From assembly GCA_963850205.1 (NCBI GenBank), contig CAWKKJ010000008.1:682001-746000 (forward strand): a stretch of 64,000 nucleotides of DNA, in the 5' to 3' direction. Positions 33,416 to 41,908 of the stretch are shown here, one piece after another. Each line of letters starts with the position of its first letter. The first letter of the stretch is position 1. The position numbers and the translations under genes are program-made. This DNA comes from JACVRW01 sp963850205. Its GTDB lineage: Bacteria; Actinomycetota; Thermoleophilia; Solirubrobacterales; Thermoleophilaceae. Under the pieces are notes generated by a model. That model did no database searches and was not told the DNA's origin. It saw nothing but the letters and a program-made list of their open reading frames with translations.

Positions 33416-34051
33416 TTAGTAGAGGGTCTTCTCGTAGCTCTCGGCGAGCCGCGCGGCCACGTCGTCGGTGCTCACGCCGGGCACGTTCATGTGGTCGCGC
33501 AGGATCCGAGAGGCCGAGGGCAGCTCGTCCGGCCAGGTCTCAGGCTCCCACAGGCTGGAGCGGATCAAGGCCTTCGCGCAGTGCACGTAGACCTCCTCCA
33601 CCTCGAAGCCGATGCCCAGCGCCGGCGTCCGGCCGCGCTCGCCCAGCTCGGCCAAGAGCTCCTCGTCCCGGGTGATGCGGGCCGTCCCGTTGATGCGCAG
33701 CGTCTCCCGCAGCCCGGGGATCAGGAAGATGAGCGCCGCGCGGGGGTTCTCCAGCAGGTTGGTGTGGGAGTCCGCGCGCCGGTTGCCGGGATACTCGGGG
33801 ATGAGCAGCCGGCGCTCGTCGAGCACGCGCACGAAGCCCGGCGGCCCCCCACGCGGGGAGACGTCTCCGCGCCGGTCGGCCGCGGCGGTGCCCAGGACGA
33901 AGAACGGTGAGCGGGCGATGAAGTCGCGGCAGTGCCCGTCGAGGCGATCGATCTGCTTGCGCCGCGCCGGCGCGTCGTCGGGCGGGGCCGGCACCACCTC
34001 GCGCAGCTCCTCCTCGCTGGTCACCAGCCGGCCGAATACGGGGTCGTCCAT
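33416..34051 (-). CDS. pyridoxamine 5'-phosphate oxidase family protein (MSMEG_1061-like)
   Basis: A 211-residue split-barrel flavin-binding protein. RSPFFVLGTAAADRRGDVSP near 48-67 and LIPEYPGNRRADSHTNLLEN near 85-104 are the conserved FMN contact strands, and the C-terminus has HCAKALIRSSLW. Named pyridoxamine oxidases are unlikely because the vitamin-B6 residues are not evident; reduction using F420 or FMN is more typical of actinobacterial members. The ATG at 34049-34051 is seven bases downstream of TATCGT, consistent with leaderless expression. It is divergent from the MepA-like gene. Confidence 0.83.
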   Translation of the reverse strand: MDDPVFGRLVTSEEELREVVPAPPDDAPARRKQIDRLDGHCRDFIARSPFFVLGTAAADRRGDVSPRGGPPGFVRVLDERRLLIPEYPGNRRADSHTNLLENPRAALIFLIPGLRETLRINGTARITRDEELLAELGERGRTPALGIGFEVEEVYVHCAKALIRSSLWEPETWPDELPSASRILRDHMNVPGVSTDDVAARLAESYEKTLY

Positions 34052-34058
34052 GCCCACG

Positions 34059-34064
34059 ACGATA
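34059..34064 (-). promoter_or_regulatory. candidate -10 box for leaderless PPOX-family gene
   Basis: TATCGT on the minus strand ends seven bases before the ATG. It lies in the 88-base gap shared with the divergent endopeptidase gene. No -35. Confidence 0.42.
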
Positions 34065-34139
34065 CCGGCGGGACCTCCGGCCGGCCGGGGCGCGTAGTTC
34101 GTAAGCCGAAGTTCACACAGCCCAGCCACCCTCCCCCTC

Positions 34140-34877
34140 GTGACTCCCTTCCGCCGCCTGGCGCTTCTCATCCCCGTGCTCCTGGCCGCCCTGACGGCCG
34201 CGGCGCTGGCCCTGCCGGCGACGAGCGAGGAGCAGGCCCCTCGCACCACCGCTGCGCCGCCGCCCACCGTGGAGGCCGAGCCGCCACCGCCGCCGGTCAT
34301 TCCCGCTCCGCCGCCGGAGCCCGAGCCCGAGCCCAAGCCCGAGCGGCGTATCCGCTGGAAGCGCTCGCTCGCCGTGGGCGATCCGGCGGCCGGCCGGCTC
34401 ATCCGGGGCGTTCGGCTTCCGTCAGAGGGCGCGGAGTTCTTCAGCTGGGACCCGGTGAAGCGCCGCTCGCCCAACCGCTGGTGGCGCCGCTACGGCACCG
34501 ACCGCCTGGTGCGCATGGTCCTGGCGGTGGTGCGTGAGTACGCGGCCGCCCACCCCGGCGCGCCCCGCCTGGGGATCGGCGACCTGAGCCGCCCGCGCGG
34601 GGGCGACTTCGGCCCCCGCTTCGGCTACATCGGCCACGCCAGCCACCAGAACGGCCTCGACGTGGACGTCTACTACCCGCGCGCGGACGGGCAGGAGCGG
34701 GCCCCGAAGGACGCCTCCCAGATCAACCGGGCCCTGTCCCAGGACCTGGTCGACCGCTTCGTGGCCAAGGGCGCCGCGACCATCTTCATCGGCCCTTCGA
34801 CCGGCCTGACCGGCCCCGCGGGCCAGGTGCAGGCGCTGGTCAACCACGACAACCACCTGCACGTCCGGATTTCCTGA
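34140..34877 (+). CDS. penicillin-insensitive murein endopeptidase (MepA-like), exported
   Basis: A 245-residue protein starting at GTG 34140. A hydrophobic N-terminus (residues 8-26) serves as signal or anchor, followed by a Pro/Glu-rich spacer (about 36-68) that would span the wall, then the LAS-metallopeptidase domain. GDLSRPRGGDFGP, GHASHQNGLDVDVYY and the final NHDNHLHVRIS hold the zinc ligands (His of GHASHQNG, Asp of LDVD, His of HLHV). MepA enzymes cleave D-Ala-mDAP crosslinks. It acts in the cell wall. It starts 62 bases ahead of galactokinase's start region but is probably separately expressed. Confidence 0.87.
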   Translation: MTPFRRLALLIPVLLAALTAAALALPATSEEQAPRTTAAPPPTVEAEPPPPPVIPAPPPEPEPEPKPERRIRWKRSLAVGDPAAGRLIRGVRLPSEGAEFFSWDPVKRRSPNRWWRRYGTDRLVRMVLAVVREYAAAHPGAPRLGIGDLSRPRGGDFGPRFGYIGHASHQNGLDVDVYYPRADGQERAPKDASQINRALSQDLVDRFVAKGAATIFIGPSTGLTGPAGQVQALVNHDNHLHVRIS

Positions 34878-34926
34878 GCGGGTGAACGCCTCGCTCCGGC
34901 GCGGGCGAGCCCGCGCCCTCGCGCAC

Positions 34927-34932
34927 TACGCT
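34927..34932 (+). promoter_or_regulatory. candidate -10 box for leaderless galactokinase gene
   Basis: TACGCT lies seven bases ahead of the ATG at 34940, fitting TANNNT leaderless spacing. No -35 match. Confidence 0.42.
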
Positions 34933-34939
34933 GCGCGCG

Positions 34940-35974
34940 ATGGCCACGCGCGTGCGGGCGTTCGCGCCCGGCCGGGTCAACCTGATCGGCGAGCACACCG
35001 ACTACAACGACGGGTTGTGCCTGCCCTTTGCCGTCGAGCGCGGGGTGACGGTCACCGGCGTCCCGCTCGAGCGAGGGCAGCACGTGGAGGCGCGGGCGCT
35101 CGACCTGGGCGAGGAGGACCGCTTCCGGCTGGGCGCCGAGCGGCCGGCCGGCGCGGGCTGGCGCCGCTTCGTCCACGGCGCGGTGGCCGAGCTGCGCACA
35201 GAGGGCGCCGAGACGCCTCCCTGCCGGCTGGAGATCAGCGGAGACATCCCCCGCGGGGCGGGATTGTCCTCGTCGGCGGCGCTGTCGGTGGCGCTCTGCC
35301 TCGCGCTGTACGCCCTGGCCGGCGCCGCCCCACCGCCGCCGCTGGCTCTGGCCCGGCTCTGCTCGCGCATCGAGCGGGACTGGTGCGGCCAGCAGACCGG
35401 GCTCCTCGATCAGCTGGCCTCGCTCTGCGGCGAGGATGGGCGCGCGCTTCGGATCGACATGCGCGGCCCGGAGATCGCGGCCGTGTCGCTTCCGCTGGGC
35501 CGCCACACGCTCGTCACCCTCGACTCCGGGGCCGAGCGCAGCCTGGCCGCCTCGGACTACAACGAGCGCCGGGCCGAGTGCCGCCGGGCGGCGGCGGCGC
35601 TCGGCGTCGGCTCCCTGCGCGACGCCGATCCGGAGGCCGCACGGGACCTGCCGGCGCCGCTCGATCGCCGCGTGCGCCACGTGATCACCGAGAACGCCCG
35701 CGTCGAGGGAACGGTGGCCGCCCTGTGCAGCGGGGACCTCGCCGGGCTCGGCCGGCTGCTGGACGCCTCGCACGCCAGCCTGCGCGACGATTACGAGGTG
35801 TCCGTGGCCGCCACCGAGAAGGCGGTGCGGAGGTGCCGCGCGGCCGGCGCGCTCGGCGCCCGCATCATGGGAGGCGGCTTCGGAGGGTCGGTGCTGGCCC
35901 TGTTCGGGCCCGGCGCGGCCCTTCCCGAGCACGCCCTCGCCGTGGCCCCGCGCGCCGGCGCCCGCCTGCTGTAG
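34940..35974 (+). CDS. galK: galactokinase
   Basis: A 344-residue GHMP kinase that phosphorylates galactose at C1 to start the Leloir pathway. GRVNLIGEHTDYNDG near residues 11-25 is the galactokinase signature, GAGLSSSAALSVAL near 107 the ATP loop, and GGGFGGSVLALF near 312 the third GHMP motif. The catalytic Arg and Asp pair are in place (Arg12 region and the LLDQLASL stretch). The protein is a little shorter than the usual 380 but complete. No other Leloir genes are in the window, so the rest must lie elsewhere. Confidence 0.93.
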   Translation: MATRVRAFAPGRVNLIGEHTDYNDGLCLPFAVERGVTVTGVPLERGQHVEARALDLGEEDRFRLGAERPAGAGWRRFVHGAVAELRTEGAETPPCRLEISGDIPRGAGLSSSAALSVALCLALYALAGAAPPPPLALARLCSRIERDWCGQQTGLLDQLASLCGEDGRALRIDMRGPEIAAVSLPLGRHTLVTLDSGAERSLAASDYNERRAECRRAAAALGVGSLRDADPEAARDLPAPLDRRVRHVITENARVEGTVAALCSGDLAGLGRLLDASHASLRDDYEVSVAATEKAVRRCRAAGALGARIMGGGFGGSVLALFGPGAALPEHALAVAPRAGARLL

Positions 35975-36014
35975 GCCGCCCGAGGCCGAGCGGCGATCTG
36001 ATACAACGGGACGC

Positions 36015-36119
36015 GTGGACCGCCGCCTCGCCCTCAAGAACATCCGCACCGGGCTGATCGCCGGCGCCGTCGCGGTCGTCGTGTTCGCGCTCTCCTGGGT
36101 CGCGGGGCTCGTCTACTGA
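36015..36119 (+). CDS. 34-residue membrane protein before the oxidase region
   Basis: GTG 36015 opens a 34-residue protein, VDRRLALKNIRTG followed by a single helix (residues 14-33) to a TGA that overlaps the next ATG (TGATG, 36117-36121). The basic start and single helix resemble the tiny proteins often found beside actinobacterial haem-copper oxidase genes. It was found by reading below usual length cut-offs. Coupling to the 78-residue gene behind it supports reality; the role is inferred as oxidase assembly or subunit. Confidence 0.6.
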   Translation: MDRRLALKNIRTGLIAGAVAVVVFALSWVAGLVY

Positions 36120-36355
36120 TGGCCGAAGAGGTACGGGTCAGCGGCGACGACGCCGAGCCGGCGGGCGAGGCCATCCACCTGCCCGGCCCGTCCTACCAGC
36201 CGGTCCTCCTGGCCGCGGGCATCTCCCTGGCCGTGATCGGGGTGGTGCTCTCCCCGATCTTCGTCATCGTGGGCGCGATCGTCACAGTGATCGTGCTCTG
36301 GCGCTGGATCCGCGACACCCGTCACGACATCTCCGAGCTTCCGCTCGAGCACTAG
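36119..36355 (+). CDS. small two-helix membrane protein, oxidase-subunit-IV-like
   Basis: A 78-residue protein: acidic N-terminus, IHLPGPSYQPVLLA, two adjacent transmembrane helices (about 27-46 and 48-63), then WRWIRDTRHDISELPLEH. This layout is that of small subunit-IV-like proteins linked to actinobacterial cytochrome oxidases. It is the second gene of a tightly coupled pair and is followed by a minus-strand CBS gene, about one kilobase ahead of the cta operon. Subunit assignment is an inference from size, topology and location. Confidence 0.65.
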   Translation: MAEEVRVSGDDAEPAGEAIHLPGPSYQPVLLAAGISLAVIGVVLSPIFVIVGAIVTVIVLWRWIRDTRHDISELPLEH

Positions 36356-36367
36356 GGGCGGGCGGGC

Positions 36368-36787
36368 TCAGCCGGTCGCGGCCTGGCGGTCGTCGGGGAG
36401 CTCGCTGGTGGCCCCGTCCGACACCCACACGCGCACGATGTCGCGCATCGACAGCACGCCCGCCATCTCGCCGCCGTCCACCACCACCATGTGACGGAAG
36501 CCGCCCCGGACCATCGCCTCGGCGGCACGCTCCAGCGACCATTCCGGCGACGCGAAGGTGAGGTCCGCGGAGAGGTGGTCGGCCACCTTCTCGGTGTCGG
36601 GGTCCTCGCCGGACCCGAGCGACTGGAGCAGGTCACGCTCCGTGAGGATGCCGGGGCCGGGCTGCTCGAGGTCGATCACGACCGCGGCGCCCACTCCTCG
36701 GGCCGCCATCGCTTTCGCCGCCTCCCGCAGCGTGTGACCGGGGTTCACCGTCAGCACGACGCTGCTCATCCCCACCCGGACCTGCAT
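36368..36787 (-). CDS. two-CBS-domain protein
   Basis: A 139-residue protein made of two CBS motifs: the first around VNPGHTLREAAKAMAARGVG and ILTERDLLQSLG (14-57), the second around SPEWSLERAAEAMVRGGFRH and GVLSMRDIVRVWV (79-122). CBS pairs bind adenine nucleotides and sense energy state. Stand-alone proteins of this kind often act as regulators of a transporter or enzyme made elsewhere. A GGGGGAA site precedes the ATG. It is divergent from the AraC-type gene, with 80 bases shared. Confidence 0.85.
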   Translation of the reverse strand: MQVRVGMSSVVLTVNPGHTLREAAKAMAARGVGAAVVIDLEQPGPGILTERDLLQSLGSGEDPDTEKVADHLSADLTFASPEWSLERAAEAMVRGGFRHMVVVDGGEMAGVLSMRDIVRVWVSDGATSELPDDRQAATG

Positions 36788-36871
36788 CGTTCCCCCTTCC
36801 GGAGTTCGTGACGATCGGCGCAAGCTAGCGTAGCGAACATCCACCCGCGCCGGCGGTCCGTATCAAGGTTG

Positions 36872-37231
36872 GTGCGACAGTCCACGGTCTACAGACGCAA
36901 CGAGCTCTACCGCGACGCCATCGCCGTGATCGAGGAGGAATACGGGGACGAGGATCTGTCCCTCACCACGGTCGCGCGGACCATCGCCACCTCGCGCCGG
37001 CAGCTGCAGCGCGCCTTCTCGGAGGCGGGCGGCACCAGCTTCCGGCGTGAGCTCCAGCGGGTTCGGATGGCGCGTGCCGCCTCGCTGCTGCGAGAGGGAT
37101 CGCTGTCGGTGCAGTCGGTCGCGGGCGCGGTCGGGTACCGGCAGGCGGCTCAGTTCGCCAAGGCGTTCCGGCGCCACCACGGCGCCCCGCCCTCGGCGTT
37201 CCGCAGTCAGAGCGAACAGCTCGCCGCCTGA
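36872..37231 (+). CDS. AraC-type DNA-binding domain protein
   Basis: A 119-residue stand-alone AraC/XylS helix-turn-helix domain. The first HTH is LTTVARTIATSRRQLQRAF near 32-50 and the second has LSVQSVAGAVGYRQAAQFAK and the family RRHHGAPPSAFR at the end. There is no ligand-binding half, so it may work alone like SoxS/MarA-type proteins or as a partner. GTG 36872 was taken as start; TTG 36869 is the base-adjacent alternative. It sits directly before the cytochrome oxidase operon, which it could regulate, but no site was identified. Confidence 0.8.
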   Translation: MRQSTVYRRNELYRDAIAVIEEEYGDEDLSLTTVARTIATSRRQLQRAFSEAGGTSFRRELQRVRMARAASLLREGSLSVQSVAGAVGYRQAAQFAKAFRRHHGAPPSAFRSQSEQLAA

Positions 37232-37288
37232 GCCGCGCGGGCGCCGTTCCTGGCGCGGCTCCCCCTCGCGTGCATCGGAGCGAGGCAA

Positions 37289-37294
37289 TAAACT
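37289..37294 (+). promoter_or_regulatory. candidate -10 box for the cta oxidase operon
   Basis: TAAACT lies nine bases before the ATG of the subunit II gene, close to leaderless spacing. No consensus -35 is seen. Confidence 0.4.
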
Positions 37295-37303
37295 CGCGCG
37301 CCG

Positions 37304-38434
37304 ATGACCGAGAGGGATCGCGAGGCCGAGGCCGCCGAAGGCCACGAGACCGACTACGGCGAGCCCGGGCACCCGGAGGACGATCCGAGGCTCCAGGGAC
37401 AGAAGCACCCGGTCGGGCGCATGATCGCCATCGGGGTGGTGGCTTCGGTGCTCGGGATCGCCATCTCGCTCCTGATCGACTGGTTCCCGGTTGGCGCCTC
37501 CGGCGCCGCAGGCGACATCGACACCCTCTACGACGTGCTGCTCATCTGCTCGGTGCCGGTCTTCGTGCTGGTGATGACCGTCGCGATCTACTCGGTGATC
37601 CGCTTTCGGGCTCAGCCGGGGGACATGAGCGACGGCGCCCCGATCCACGGGAACACCCGGCTCGAGGTGATCTGGGTCACCGTGCCCTTCATCATGGTCA
37701 CCGCCCTGTCCATCTACGGCTGGATCGTGCTCGACGACATCGAGGCCAAGCAGGCCGACGAGCTGGTGGTGAACGTCACCGGCCAGCAGTTCACGTGGAC
37801 CTTCGAGTACCCCGAGTCGAAGGTCAACTCGACCGAGCTCGTCCTGCCCGAGAACCGGCCCGTGGAGTTCCGGATTCGCACCGAGGACGTGATCCACTCC
37901 TTCTGGGTTCCGCAGTTCCGGCTGAAGTCGGACGCCGTCGCCGGCTTGACCACCAAGGTTCGCCTCACTCCTGACCGCATCGGCCGCTACGAGGTGGTGT
38001 GCGCGGAGCTCTGCGGCCTGGGCCACTCGACGATGCGCCAGGACGTGCGCGTGATCGCCGAGGAGGACTTCGACGCCTGGCTCGACCGCCGTGCGTCGGC
38101 CGAAGGGGGCGGCAGCGGCGGTGGCGGCGGCCAGGGCGGCGGGGGCGGGTCCGGCGGCGGCCAGCAGGCGACCGACGGCGAGGCCGTGTTCACCGCCAAC
38201 GGCTGCGGCTCATGCCACACCCTCGAGGCCGCGGGAACAGAGGGGACGGTGGGGCCGAGCCTCGACGAGATCACGGACGCCGATGCCGCCGCCATCGAGG
38301 AGTCGATCGCGAACCCGAACGCCAAGCTGGTCAGCGGCTACCCGCGCAACGTGATGCCCGACGACTTCGGTGACGAACTCTCCCCGGCGGAGCTCGACGC
38401 GCTGGTCAAGTACCTTCTGGAGGCGCAGCAATGA
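37304..38434 (+). CDS. ctaC: cytochrome c oxidase subunit II fused to cytochrome c (caa3 type)
   Basis: A 376-residue membrane subunit. Two N-terminal helices (about 42-60 and 81-100, with a further hydrophobic stretch near 129) anchor the CuA domain; the copper ligands are in CAELCGLGHSTM (Cys233, Cys237, His241, Met244). A Gly-rich linker (about 265-285) leads to a cytochrome c domain with CGSCH (Cys301, Cys304, His305) and a Met ligand in NVMPDDFG. The fused haem makes this a caa3-type oxidase that takes electrons directly from a soluble or membrane donor. ATGA overlap (38431-38434) with subunit I. Confidence 0.94.
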   Translation: MTERDREAEAAEGHETDYGEPGHPEDDPRLQGQKHPVGRMIAIGVVASVLGIAISLLIDWFPVGASGAAGDIDTLYDVLLICSVPVFVLVMTVAIYSVIRFRAQPGDMSDGAPIHGNTRLEVIWVTVPFIMVTALSIYGWIVLDDIEAKQADELVVNVTGQQFTWTFEYPESKVNSTELVLPENRPVEFRIRTEDVIHSFWVPQFRLKSDAVAGLTTKVRLTPDRIGRYEVVCAELCGLGHSTMRQDVRVIAEEDFDAWLDRRASAEGGGSGGGGGQGGGGGSGGGQQATDGEAVFTANGCGSCHTLEAAGTEGTVGPSLDEITDADAAAIEESIANPNAKLVSGYPRNVMPDDFGDELSPAELDALVKYLLEAQQ

Positions 38435-40350
38435 CCCTCACGACCAGGCTCTTCGCGCCCGGCTGGTACCGGGCTGTGCTCGGCGTCACGCTGGGCTTCG
38501 CCCTCGGCACGGCGATCGTCGTGGCCGCCCGCGCCGCCTACGGATGGGACCCGCTCTTCGACTGGGACGCGATCATCACGGTCGGCGCCCTGGTCGTGGC
38601 CCCGCTCGGGTTCCTGGTGGGAATCGGCTGCTTCGACTACTGGTTCCGCTGGGCCTCAGGTGCCCCCACGGTCCCCGACGACCACGCCAGCCACGGCGCC
38701 AGATCCTGGCGCGACTACTTCAAGGTCAACACCGATCACAAGGTGATCGGCATCCAGTACATCTGCACCACCTTCTTCTTCTTCATCGCCGGTGGCCTGA
38801 TGGCGATGGTGATGCGGGCCGAGCTGGCGGCGCCGGGCTCGCAGTTCGTGGATCCGAACACCTTCAACGGGCTGTTCAGCGTGCACGCCTCGCTGATGAT
38901 CTTCCTGTTCATCATCCCGGTGTTCGCCGGGATCGCGAACTTCGTGATCCCGCTGATGATCGGCGCGCCGGACATGGCCTTCCCGCGGCTGAACGCGCTG
39001 TCCTACTGGATGCTGCCGGTGGGCGGCGTGATGATGATGGCCAGCTTCTTCGCCGAGGGCGGCGCGTTCGCCACCGGCTGGACGGCCTACGCCCCGCTCT
39101 CGACGGAGGTGCCGCTGGGCCAGCAGTTCTTCACGCTCGGCGTGCAGTTCGCGGGCGCCTCCTCGATCGCCACCGCGCTCAACTTCCTGGTGACCATCAT
39201 CACCATGCGCGCGCCCGGGATGACCTTCTGGCGCATGCCGCTGCTGGTGTGGGCCAACTTCACCACCTCGCTGCTGGTGGTCATCGCCACGCCCTTCATC
39301 GCGGGCTCACAGTTCTTCGTGCTCCTGGACCGGACCCTGGGCACCCACTTCTTCGATCCGGCGGCGAACGGCGACGTGCTCATGTACCAGCACGTCTTCT
39401 GGTTCTACTCGCACCCGGCCGTCTACATCATGATGCTGCCGGGCTTCGGGATCATCAGCGAGGTCATCTCCACCAACTCCCGTAAGCCGATCTTCGGCTA
39501 CCGGATGATGGCCTTCTCGCTGGTGGCCATCGTGATTCTGGGCTTCACCGTCTGGGCCCACCACATGTTCGTGAGCGGCATGTTCTCGTGGCTGCGGGTG
39601 CCGATGATGATCACCACGATGCTCATCGCCGTCCCCACCGGCATCAAGATTTTCTCCTGGCTGGCCACGCTCTGGCGGGGCGTGATCCACATGCGAACAC
39701 CCATGCTGTTCGCGCTCGGGTTCATCACCATGTTCACGCTGGGCGGCATCAGCGGGATCATGCTCGCGGTCGTCCCGTTCACGATCCACGTGTCGGACAC
39801 CTACTTCATCGTCGCCCACATTCACTACGTGCTCTTCGGCGGCTCGGTGTTCACCATCTTCGCCGGGATCTACCACTGGTTCCCGAAGATGACCGGGCGG
39901 ATGTACGACGAGACGCTCGGCAAGCTCCACTTCTGGCTCTCGTTTGTCTTCTTCAACCTCACCTTCGGCCCGATGCACCTCGTGGGCATCGACGGCATGC
40001 CCAGGCGGGTGGCCGACTACGCGGAGCAGTTCTCGACCTGGAACGCGATCATCTCCGTGTCGGCCTTCATCTTCGGCCTCTCGTTCCTGATCTTCCTCTA
40101 CAACATGATCGCCTCGTGGCGGCACGGCCCGCGCGCCGTGGGCAACCCCTGGCGGGCCCACTCGATCGAGTGGCAGGTCTCCTCTCCACCGCCGATCTTC
40201 AACTTCGACGAGATCCCCACGGTGGTCGGCGGCCCCTACGAGTACGGGGTTCCGGGCGCGGTCCATGCGGTGTTCAAGGAGCGTGCGCCGGCGGGCGCCG
40301 CGGTCCCCACGCCGGCGGGTGGCGGAGGAGCGCCTCCACCGACTGAATGA
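38431..40350 (+). CDS. ctaD: cytochrome c oxidase subunit I, A2-type
   Basis: A 639-residue polytopic membrane protein, the catalytic subunit that reduces O2 and pumps protons. The low-spin haem ligand His152 is in SVHASLM; the CuB His and cross-linked Tyr lie in YSHPAVY (Tyr326 Ser327 His328, Tyr332); further CuB ligands are His377 and His378 in WAHHM; and the proximal haem ligands are in VAHIHYVLFG. The YS before HPxVY, instead of a Glu in HPEVY, marks the A2 class, as in Thermus and Rhodothermus caa3. Two extra helices precede the core, and the C-terminus is Pro/Gly-rich. Overlaps ctaC and the next gene by four bases each. Confidence 0.95.
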   Translation: MTLTTRLFAPGWYRAVLGVTLGFALGTAIVVAARAAYGWDPLFDWDAIITVGALVVAPLGFLVGIGCFDYWFRWASGAPTVPDDHASHGARSWRDYFKVNTDHKVIGIQYICTTFFFFIAGGLMAMVMRAELAAPGSQFVDPNTFNGLFSVHASLMIFLFIIPVFAGIANFVIPLMIGAPDMAFPRLNALSYWMLPVGGVMMMASFFAEGGAFATGWTAYAPLSTEVPLGQQFFTLGVQFAGASSIATALNFLVTIITMRAPGMTFWRMPLLVWANFTTSLLVVIATPFIAGSQFFVLLDRTLGTHFFDPAANGDVLMYQHVFWFYSHPAVYIMMLPGFGIISEVISTNSRKPIFGYRMMAFSLVAIVILGFTVWAHHMFVSGMFSWLRVPMMITTMLIAVPTGIKIFSWLATLWRGVIHMRTPMLFALGFITMFTLGGISGIMLAVVPFTIHVSDTYFIVAHIHYVLFGGSVFTIFAGIYHWFPKMTGRMYDETLGKLHFWLSFVFFNLTFGPMHLVGIDGMPRRVADYAEQFSTWNAIISVSAFIFGLSFLIFLYNMIASWRHGPRAVGNPWRAHSIEWQVSSPPPIFNFDEIPTVVGGPYEYGVPGAVHAVFKERAPAGAAVPTPAGGGGAPPPTE

Positions 40351-41174
40351 AGCGCATCCTGGTGGTAGCCAACGAGACGGTGGCCGGCAGGCCGCTCATC
40401 GACGCCGTCAAGCGACGCGCCGAGGGCGAGGACGTGAAGGTGCACGTGGTCTGCCCCCTCAACCAGCCCAAGCACGGCTACGTCATCTACGAGGACCATG
40501 TGCGCGACGCCGCCGAGAATCGGCTGACGATGACGTTGGCGCTGCTGCACGACGCCGGGATCGAGGCCGACGGCGCCCTGGAGGACCCCGACCCCTACTC
40601 GGCGGTCATGGACGCCCTGGGTGAGGAGGACTACGACGAGATCATCGTCTCCACCCACCCGGAGACCCGGTCCGGCTGGCTTCGCCAGGGCCTGGTCGAC
40701 CGCCTCACGCGCGCCACCCGGCGCGAGGTGGAGCACGTGGTGGTGGACCTCGACACCGAGCGCGACGACACCAAGCGCACGCTCGTGGTGGCCAACCAGA
40801 CCGTCGGCGGGAGCGAGCTCCTGGAGCATCTGAAGGAGATGGCCGCCGAGGAGCCGCGGCGCTTCATCGTGATCTGCCCCCAGGCGGAGACCGATAACGG
40901 CGACAGCGACGGGGCCACCCAAGATGCGGCCGAGCGCCTGGCCCACACGCTCTCGGAGCTCGAGGACGCGGGCCTCGACGTCGTGGGCCAGGTCGTGCAC
41001 CCGGATCCGTACACGGCCATCCAGAACGCCCTGCAGTTCTACGCCCCGGACGACATCGTGATCTCCACGTTCCCGGAGACCCGCTCCGGGTGGCTGCGCA
41101 ACGACCTCGTGGGCCGCGTGCGGAGCTCCACCGGGAAGAACGTCGACCACGTGGTCAGCGAGGGGACCGCCTGA
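40347..41174 (+). CDS. tandem universal-stress-protein-like protein inside the cta operon
   Basis: A 275-residue protein built from two similar USP-like halves: residues 1-130 (RILVVANETVAG to STHPETRSGWLRQGLVDR) and 140-275 (RTLVVANQTVGG to STFPETRSGWLRNDLVGR). The repeated SGWLR-x-x-LV signature is striking. USP-fold proteins bind nucleotides; no typical GxxGxxxxGS loop is obvious. The gene is locked between oxidase genes by an ATGA overlap with ctaD and a TGATG overlap with ctaE, so it is made in fixed ratio with the oxidase. A sensor or assembly role is possible. Confidence 0.82.
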   Translation: MKRILVVANETVAGRPLIDAVKRRAEGEDVKVHVVCPLNQPKHGYVIYEDHVRDAAENRLTMTLALLHDAGIEADGALEDPDPYSAVMDALGEEDYDEIIVSTHPETRSGWLRQGLVDRLTRATRREVEHVVVDLDTERDDTKRTLVVANQTVGGSELLEHLKEMAAEEPRRFIVICPQAETDNGDSDGATQDAAERLAHTLSELEDAGLDVVGQVVHPDPYTAIQNALQFYAPDDIVISTFPETRSGWLRNDLVGRVRSSTGKNVDHVVSEGTA

Positions 41175-41782
41175 TGGAAGCGGCCACCCACGCCGCCGTC
41201 GAAGAGCACCACGGCCCGCCCGAGGCCAACGTCTCGTCGCGAGTCGAGGCTCAATTCCTCGGGATGCTGCTCTTCATCATCTCCGAGATCATGCTCTTCG
41301 GAGCATTCTTCACGGCCTACTTCTTCGTGCGGGTCGTGGGGGAGGCGGAGTGGTTCCCGTTCGACGGCAACGAGCTGCCGGTGGCCATCGCCGGGATCAA
41401 CACCGCGATCCTGCTGTCGTCGAGCTTCACCATGCACTGGGCCCTCGAGGGCGCCCGCAACGAGAACCGCCGCGCGCTGCGGGTGGGCCTGCTCACCACC
41501 TTCATGCTGGGGCTGACCTTCCTCTGCATCCAGATCAACGAGTACTTCCACCTGGGCTTCGCCATCTCGGAGAACGCCCAGACCACGGTCTTCTACGGCC
41601 TCACCGGGCTGCACGGAGCGCACGTGTTCGTGGGCCTGACGCTGCTGGCCTTCGCCACCATCCGCGCCTTCCGCGGGCACTTCTCGGCCAAGGAGCACCG
41701 CGGCGTCGAGGTGCCGGGCATCTACTGGCACTTCGTCGACATCATGTGGGTGTTCGTCTTCTCCACGCTCTATCTGCTCTGA
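41174..41782 (+). CDS. ctaE: cytochrome c oxidase subunit III
   Basis: A 202-residue five-helix membrane subunit of the haem-copper oxidase. The acidic-helix motif of the family is FIISEIMLFGAFFTAYF near 36-52, and VFYGLTGLHGAHVFVGL and the final WHFVDIMWVFVFSTLYLL (given as WHFVDIMWVFVF) match subunit III ends. The short form with five helices rather than seven is usual for bacterial caa3 oxidases. Start ATG 41174 shares a base with the preceding stop. A hairpin (41820-41852) follows. Confidence 0.93.
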   Translation: MEAATHAAVEEHHGPPEANVSSRVEAQFLGMLLFIISEIMLFGAFFTAYFFVRVVGEAEWFPFDGNELPVAIAGINTAILLSSSFTMHWALEGARNENRRALRVGLLTTFMLGLTFLCIQINEYFHLGFAISENAQTTVFYGLTGLHGAHVFVGLTLLAFATIRAFRGHFSAKEHRGVEVPGIYWHFVDIMWVFVFSTLYLL

Positions 41783-41819
41783 GCGGTCGCGCTGCAAACC
41801 GTCGCCTGCCTGCGTCATC

Positions 41820-41852
41820 GGGGCCTCGCGTGCCTGGGCACGCGTCGGCCCC
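41820..41852. terminator. strong bulged hairpin after the cta operon
   Basis: GGGGCC and GGCCCC outer arms and CGCGTGCC and GGCACGCG inner arms, with a small bulge and a two-base loop, form a long stem 38 bases past the ctaE stop. There is no T run. It could end the operon or reduce read-through to the small downstream gene. Confidence 0.55.
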
Positions 41853-41908
41853 TGCTTCCTTGGCATGCTCGGTTTTCGCGCTCTCCGTCCTTCCCTCGGC
41901 TTCGCCTC

